Shown here: positions 62,269 to 64,000 of the stretch, one piece after another
How the letters are laid out: every line of letters starts with the position of its first letter
How positions within the stretch are numbered: position 1 is the first letter of the stretch
Assembly (NCBI GenBank): GCA_944387035.1
Contig: CALXDJ010000001.1
Span: 124,001-188,000, forward strand
Length of the DNA: 64,000 bases
From: an uncultured Oscillospiraceae bacterium
Lineage (GTDB): Bacteria; Bacillota; Clostridia; Oscillospirales; Oscillospiraceae
Direction: 5' to 3'
Notes under the pieces: model-generated
The model's database searches: none
Seen by the model: the letters and a program-made list of their open reading frames with translations, nothing else
Told to the model about the DNA's origin: nothing
Made by a program: the position numbers and the translations under genes

Positions 62269-62541
62269 ATGGTGAAAGGTATTTCCAGAAGAGTGGTGGT
62301 CGTAGACTCCCCGGACCAAAGATTTTTTGAGCAGGCAATCTTCATTGTGCGCAACGACGCGGTCGGCGGCGGAGTCACCGCCGGAGAACTGGTGGAAGAG
62401 GCACGGCGGGTCGCCCGCAACTACGCCGCCGGAGACCGCAGCCGGCTCAGCCGGGCAATGCGGGATCTCAATCCCGCACTCTACACCATCATGGGAGCCG
62501 CCGGAATCGGCTTGGTGTGGCTGACCGTAACCCTGGTATAA
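62269..62541 (+). CDS. Small conserved-looking protein with C-terminal membrane helix
   Basis: 90 residues: a basic/hydrophobic N-terminal segment (KGISRRVVVVDSPDQRFFEQAIFIV), a predicted alpha helix around GVTAGELVEEARRVARNY, and a C-terminal hydrophobic helix from residue 72 to the end (LYTIMGAAGIGLVWLTVTLV). The AAGGAGG site is strong. It lies 53 bases after spoIIE on the same transcript, closed by a shared terminator. I do not recognise the family; a sporulation role is only a guess from position. Confidence 0.7.
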   Translation: MVKGISRRVVVVDSPDQRFFEQAIFIVRNDAVGGGVTAGELVEEARRVARNYAAGDRSRLSRAMRDLNPALYTIMGAAGIGLVWLTVTLV

Positions 62542-62542
62542 G

Positions 62543-62588
62543 AAACCCGCCGTGGAGCAGCTGCTCCACGGCGGGTTTTGTTTTGGCT
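62543..62588. terminator. Perfect palindromic terminator, bidirectional
   Basis: A perfect 36-base palindrome (62543-62578), 18 bp per arm without spare loop, with T-runs on the right for the + strand and AAA on the left for the minus strand. It lies between the spoIIE unit and the convergent AEC transporter gene. Confidence 0.88.
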
Positions 62589-62596
62589 TCCTGCTC

Positions 62597-63601
62597 TTAC
62601 AGCAATGCCAGCGACCGCAGGACATAGATGATGCAAAAAAGCGACACCATGGACAGTACACTGGTCCACACCACCAGCTGGTTGGCCAGCTGATCGTCGC
62701 AGCCTATCTCCTGGGCCATGACGGCACTGGATACCGCCACCGGCGTTGAGCTGATTGCCACCAGTGTAGGCATCTCCAAAGACGTCAGCCCCAGCGGTCC
62801 TCCCAGCGCCACCGCAATGGCAATCACCGCCACCGGGCAGATCACAAGACGCAGGGCCGTGCCCAAAACCAGGCGCGGCAGCAGATCCCGTACCGCGCCG
62901 AAATTCAGCCGGGTTCCCAGAACAAACAGCATCACCGGAGAGGCCACCTGCGAAAGGTTGGTTACCACCTGAAATACGGAGGGCATCTGGTTTTCAATGG
63001 TAAAGATCGCCTCTCCGTCCACCACCGGCAAAAACTGCCGGATGATCACCACCGCCAGGCCGGACAGAGCCCCCAGAATCAACGGATTGGTCAGCACGCG
63101 CCACGCCAATGTCCGGACAGTGGGTTTGTGGGCACCGTCTCCTCCGAAAACCGTCAGCACAATCACCGCCAGCACATTGAACAGCGGGACACAGACAGAC
63201 GTGGCCATAGAGGCAAATCCCATGGCAGCCGCACCGCCCAATGCATTGGCCAGGGGCAGGCCCAAAATGGCCTGGTTAGACCGAAAGGACACCTGTATAA
63301 TGACGCCCTGCTGGCGCCGGTCCGGTACCAGCAGACGCGCTGCAACCAGTCCCACCAGCAGGCAGAAAAACACGCTGCCGAACAGGTAGCCGATCATCTT
63401 CCAGTTCATGGAAGACAGATCCTCGATGGCATACACATTGCAAAACAGCTGAATCGGAAGAAACAACCGGAAGCAAAGACTGTTGAGCTGCCGGTAAAAT
63501 TCATCAGACCACGTACCCACACGCCGCACACAATATCCCAACAGAATTGTAAGCAGGATGGGCAGGATGGCATGAAGGGTATAGAAAAACGTCTCCCGCA
63601 C
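62597..63601 (-). CDS. AEC-family (auxin efflux carrier-like) transporter
   Basis: 334-residue membrane protein with about ten helices in two inverted halves, typical of AEC permeases such as MleP/YfdV. Features: LLTILLGYCVRRVGTWS near the start, FRSNQAILGLPLANALGG, and the late SSTPVAVSSAVMAQEIGCDDQLA motif. Such proteins carry malate, malonate or other carboxylates. GTG 63601 follows a GGGAGG site 7 bases upstream; the longer frame lacks support. Confidence 0.82.
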   Translation of the reverse strand: MRETFFYTLHAILPILLTILLGYCVRRVGTWSDEFYRQLNSLCFRLFLPIQLFCNVYAIEDLSSMNWKMIGYLFGSVFFCLLVGLVAARLLVPDRRQQGVIIQVSFRSNQAILGLPLANALGGAAAMGFASMATSVCVPLFNVLAVIVLTVFGGDGAHKPTVRTLAWRVLTNPLILGALSGLAVVIIRQFLPVVDGEAIFTIENQMPSVFQVVTNLSQVASPVMLFVLGTRLNFGAVRDLLPRLVLGTALRLVICPVAVIAIAVALGGPLGLTSLEMPTLVAISSTPVAVSSAVMAQEIGCDDQLANQLVVWTSVLSMVSLFCIIYVLRSLALL

Positions 63602-63755
63602 AAAATCGCCTCCCAAAACTCGTGCAGCTGTCTCAGCGGCCGCGCGGCTCGCTTCCATCCGAAAGCACTTCTTTTTATTGTAGTACAGCCAGTCCCATTT
63701 TTCAACGCCATCCGCCAAAATTGGAAAACGGCACGGTCCGGCAGGGGCTCTTCTA

Positions 63756-63784
63756 TTGAAAAATCTGGATGCGCAGGATATAAT
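63756..63784 (+). promoter_or_regulatory. Promoter of the sugar-acid kinase gene
   Basis: TTGAAA (63756-63761), 17-base spacer, consensus TATAAT (63779-63784), 45 bases before the start codon. Confidence 0.78.
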
Positions 63785-63828
63785 GAAACATATCCGACTG
63801 CGCCCGGAATGTGAAAGGAGGACTCCAC

Positions 63829-64000
63829 ATGGAACACCGAAATCCCCTTCTGCACGGTGAAAGCGACAGCAAATTCATTACCATCGGCGAAATTATGCTG
63901 CGCCTGACCCCGCCAAACTACGAGAAAATCCGCATGACCACCAGCTTTGAGGCCAGTTACGGCGGCAGTGAGGCCAATATTGCCCTGGCTCTGGCCAATC
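63829..64000 (+). CDS. PfkB-family carbohydrate kinase, KDG kinase-like, 3' end outside window
   Basis: First 57 residues of a ribokinase-family enzyme. ITIGEIMLRLTPPNYEKI followed by ASYGGSEANIALALAN is the N-terminal substrate-binding pattern of 2-dehydro-3-deoxygluconokinases and related sugar kinases. The product of UxaA-type dehydratases is a KDG-like acid, so this gene fits the sugar-acid theme of the window. AAAGGAGG site. The catalytic GxGD motif lies beyond the end. Confidence 0.85.
   Translation, partial: MEHRNPLLHGESDSKFITIGEIMLRLTPPNYEKIRMTTSFEASYGGSEANIALALAN

Overview
The window looks like a chromosomal segment of a GC-rich (roughly 60% by eye), strictly anaerobic, spore-forming member of the Clostridia. 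I infer an Oscillospiraceae/Flavonifractor-like gut organism from the gene set: pyruvate:ferredoxin oxidoreductase, reverse rubrerythrin, rubredoxin, SpoIIE, and low-GC-Gram-positive style operons with AAGGAG ribosome sites. No rRNA, tRNA, CRISPR array, prophage or insertion sequence was seen. Genes are packed closely, many overlap by 4-17 bases, and many transcription units end in long, near-perfect GC-rich hairpins.

Layout. 1-8.4 kb: end of an SLH/trypsin-like protease, HAD phosphatase, reverse rubrerythrin, an EF-G-like GTPase lacking the usual switch histidine, a degenerate P-type-ATPase-like membrane protein and an rRNA 2'-O-methyltransferase. 8.6-13.8 kb: FtsH, a MATE exporter, and a divergent membrane-anchored XRE regulator. 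13.9-18.0 kb: a heterodimeric ABC exporter behind a MarR regulator with tandem palindromic operators. 18.1-18.3 kb: a candidate small RNA with its own promoter, pyrimidine-rich stretch and terminator. 18.3-21.2 kb: a cassette of small membrane proteins plus a HTH regulator (DUF2975, Cro-like HTH, two small membrane proteins, DUF4173-like). 21.3-27.2 kb: IclR regulator with an SDR dehydrogenase, divergent from pyruvate:ferredoxin oxidoreductase and a FabZ-like dehydratase. 27.4-32.5 kb: Ugp-type ABC importer behind a metallophosphoesterase. 33-39 kb: HAD phosphatase, a LarA-like protein with a split UxaA-type dehydratase, an SGNH hydrolase, a nucleotidyltransferase. 39-41 kb: Fur-family regulator with zinc-type ABC importer. 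41.2-49.5 kb: the conserved rimP-nusA-rnpM-ylxQ-infB-rbfA-nrnA-truB-ribF operon. 49.6-53.3 kb: a siroheme nitrite/sulfite reductase and an ECF sigma/anti-sigma operon. 53.5-56.5 kb: dCMP deaminase, a pyruvyltransferase-FrhB fusion, a 52-residue rubredoxin. 56.6-57.3 kb: queT with a switch-like leader. 57.3-60 kb: dusB with a second ECF sigma/anti-sigma pair. 60-64 kb: spoIIE, a small unknown protein, an AEC transporter, and the start of a sugar-acid kinase.

How the genes fit together. The translation/transcription operon, FtsH, RlmB, DusB and QueT form the housekeeping core. PFOR, rubredoxin and rubrerythrin handle low-potential electrons and peroxide. The SDR, IclR, LarA/UxaA and KDG-kinase-like genes share a sugar-acid theme, though they lie in separate units. 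Four regulator-plus-membrane-protein cassettes (MATE/XRE, MarR/ABC, DUF2975/HTH/DUF4173, two ECF systems) look like envelope or drug-stress modules. The most interesting non-coding signals are the candidate sRNA near 18.2 kb, the mutually exclusive pairing around the queT ribosome site near 57.1 kb, and the early terminator in the rimP-nusA leader near 41.15 kb.
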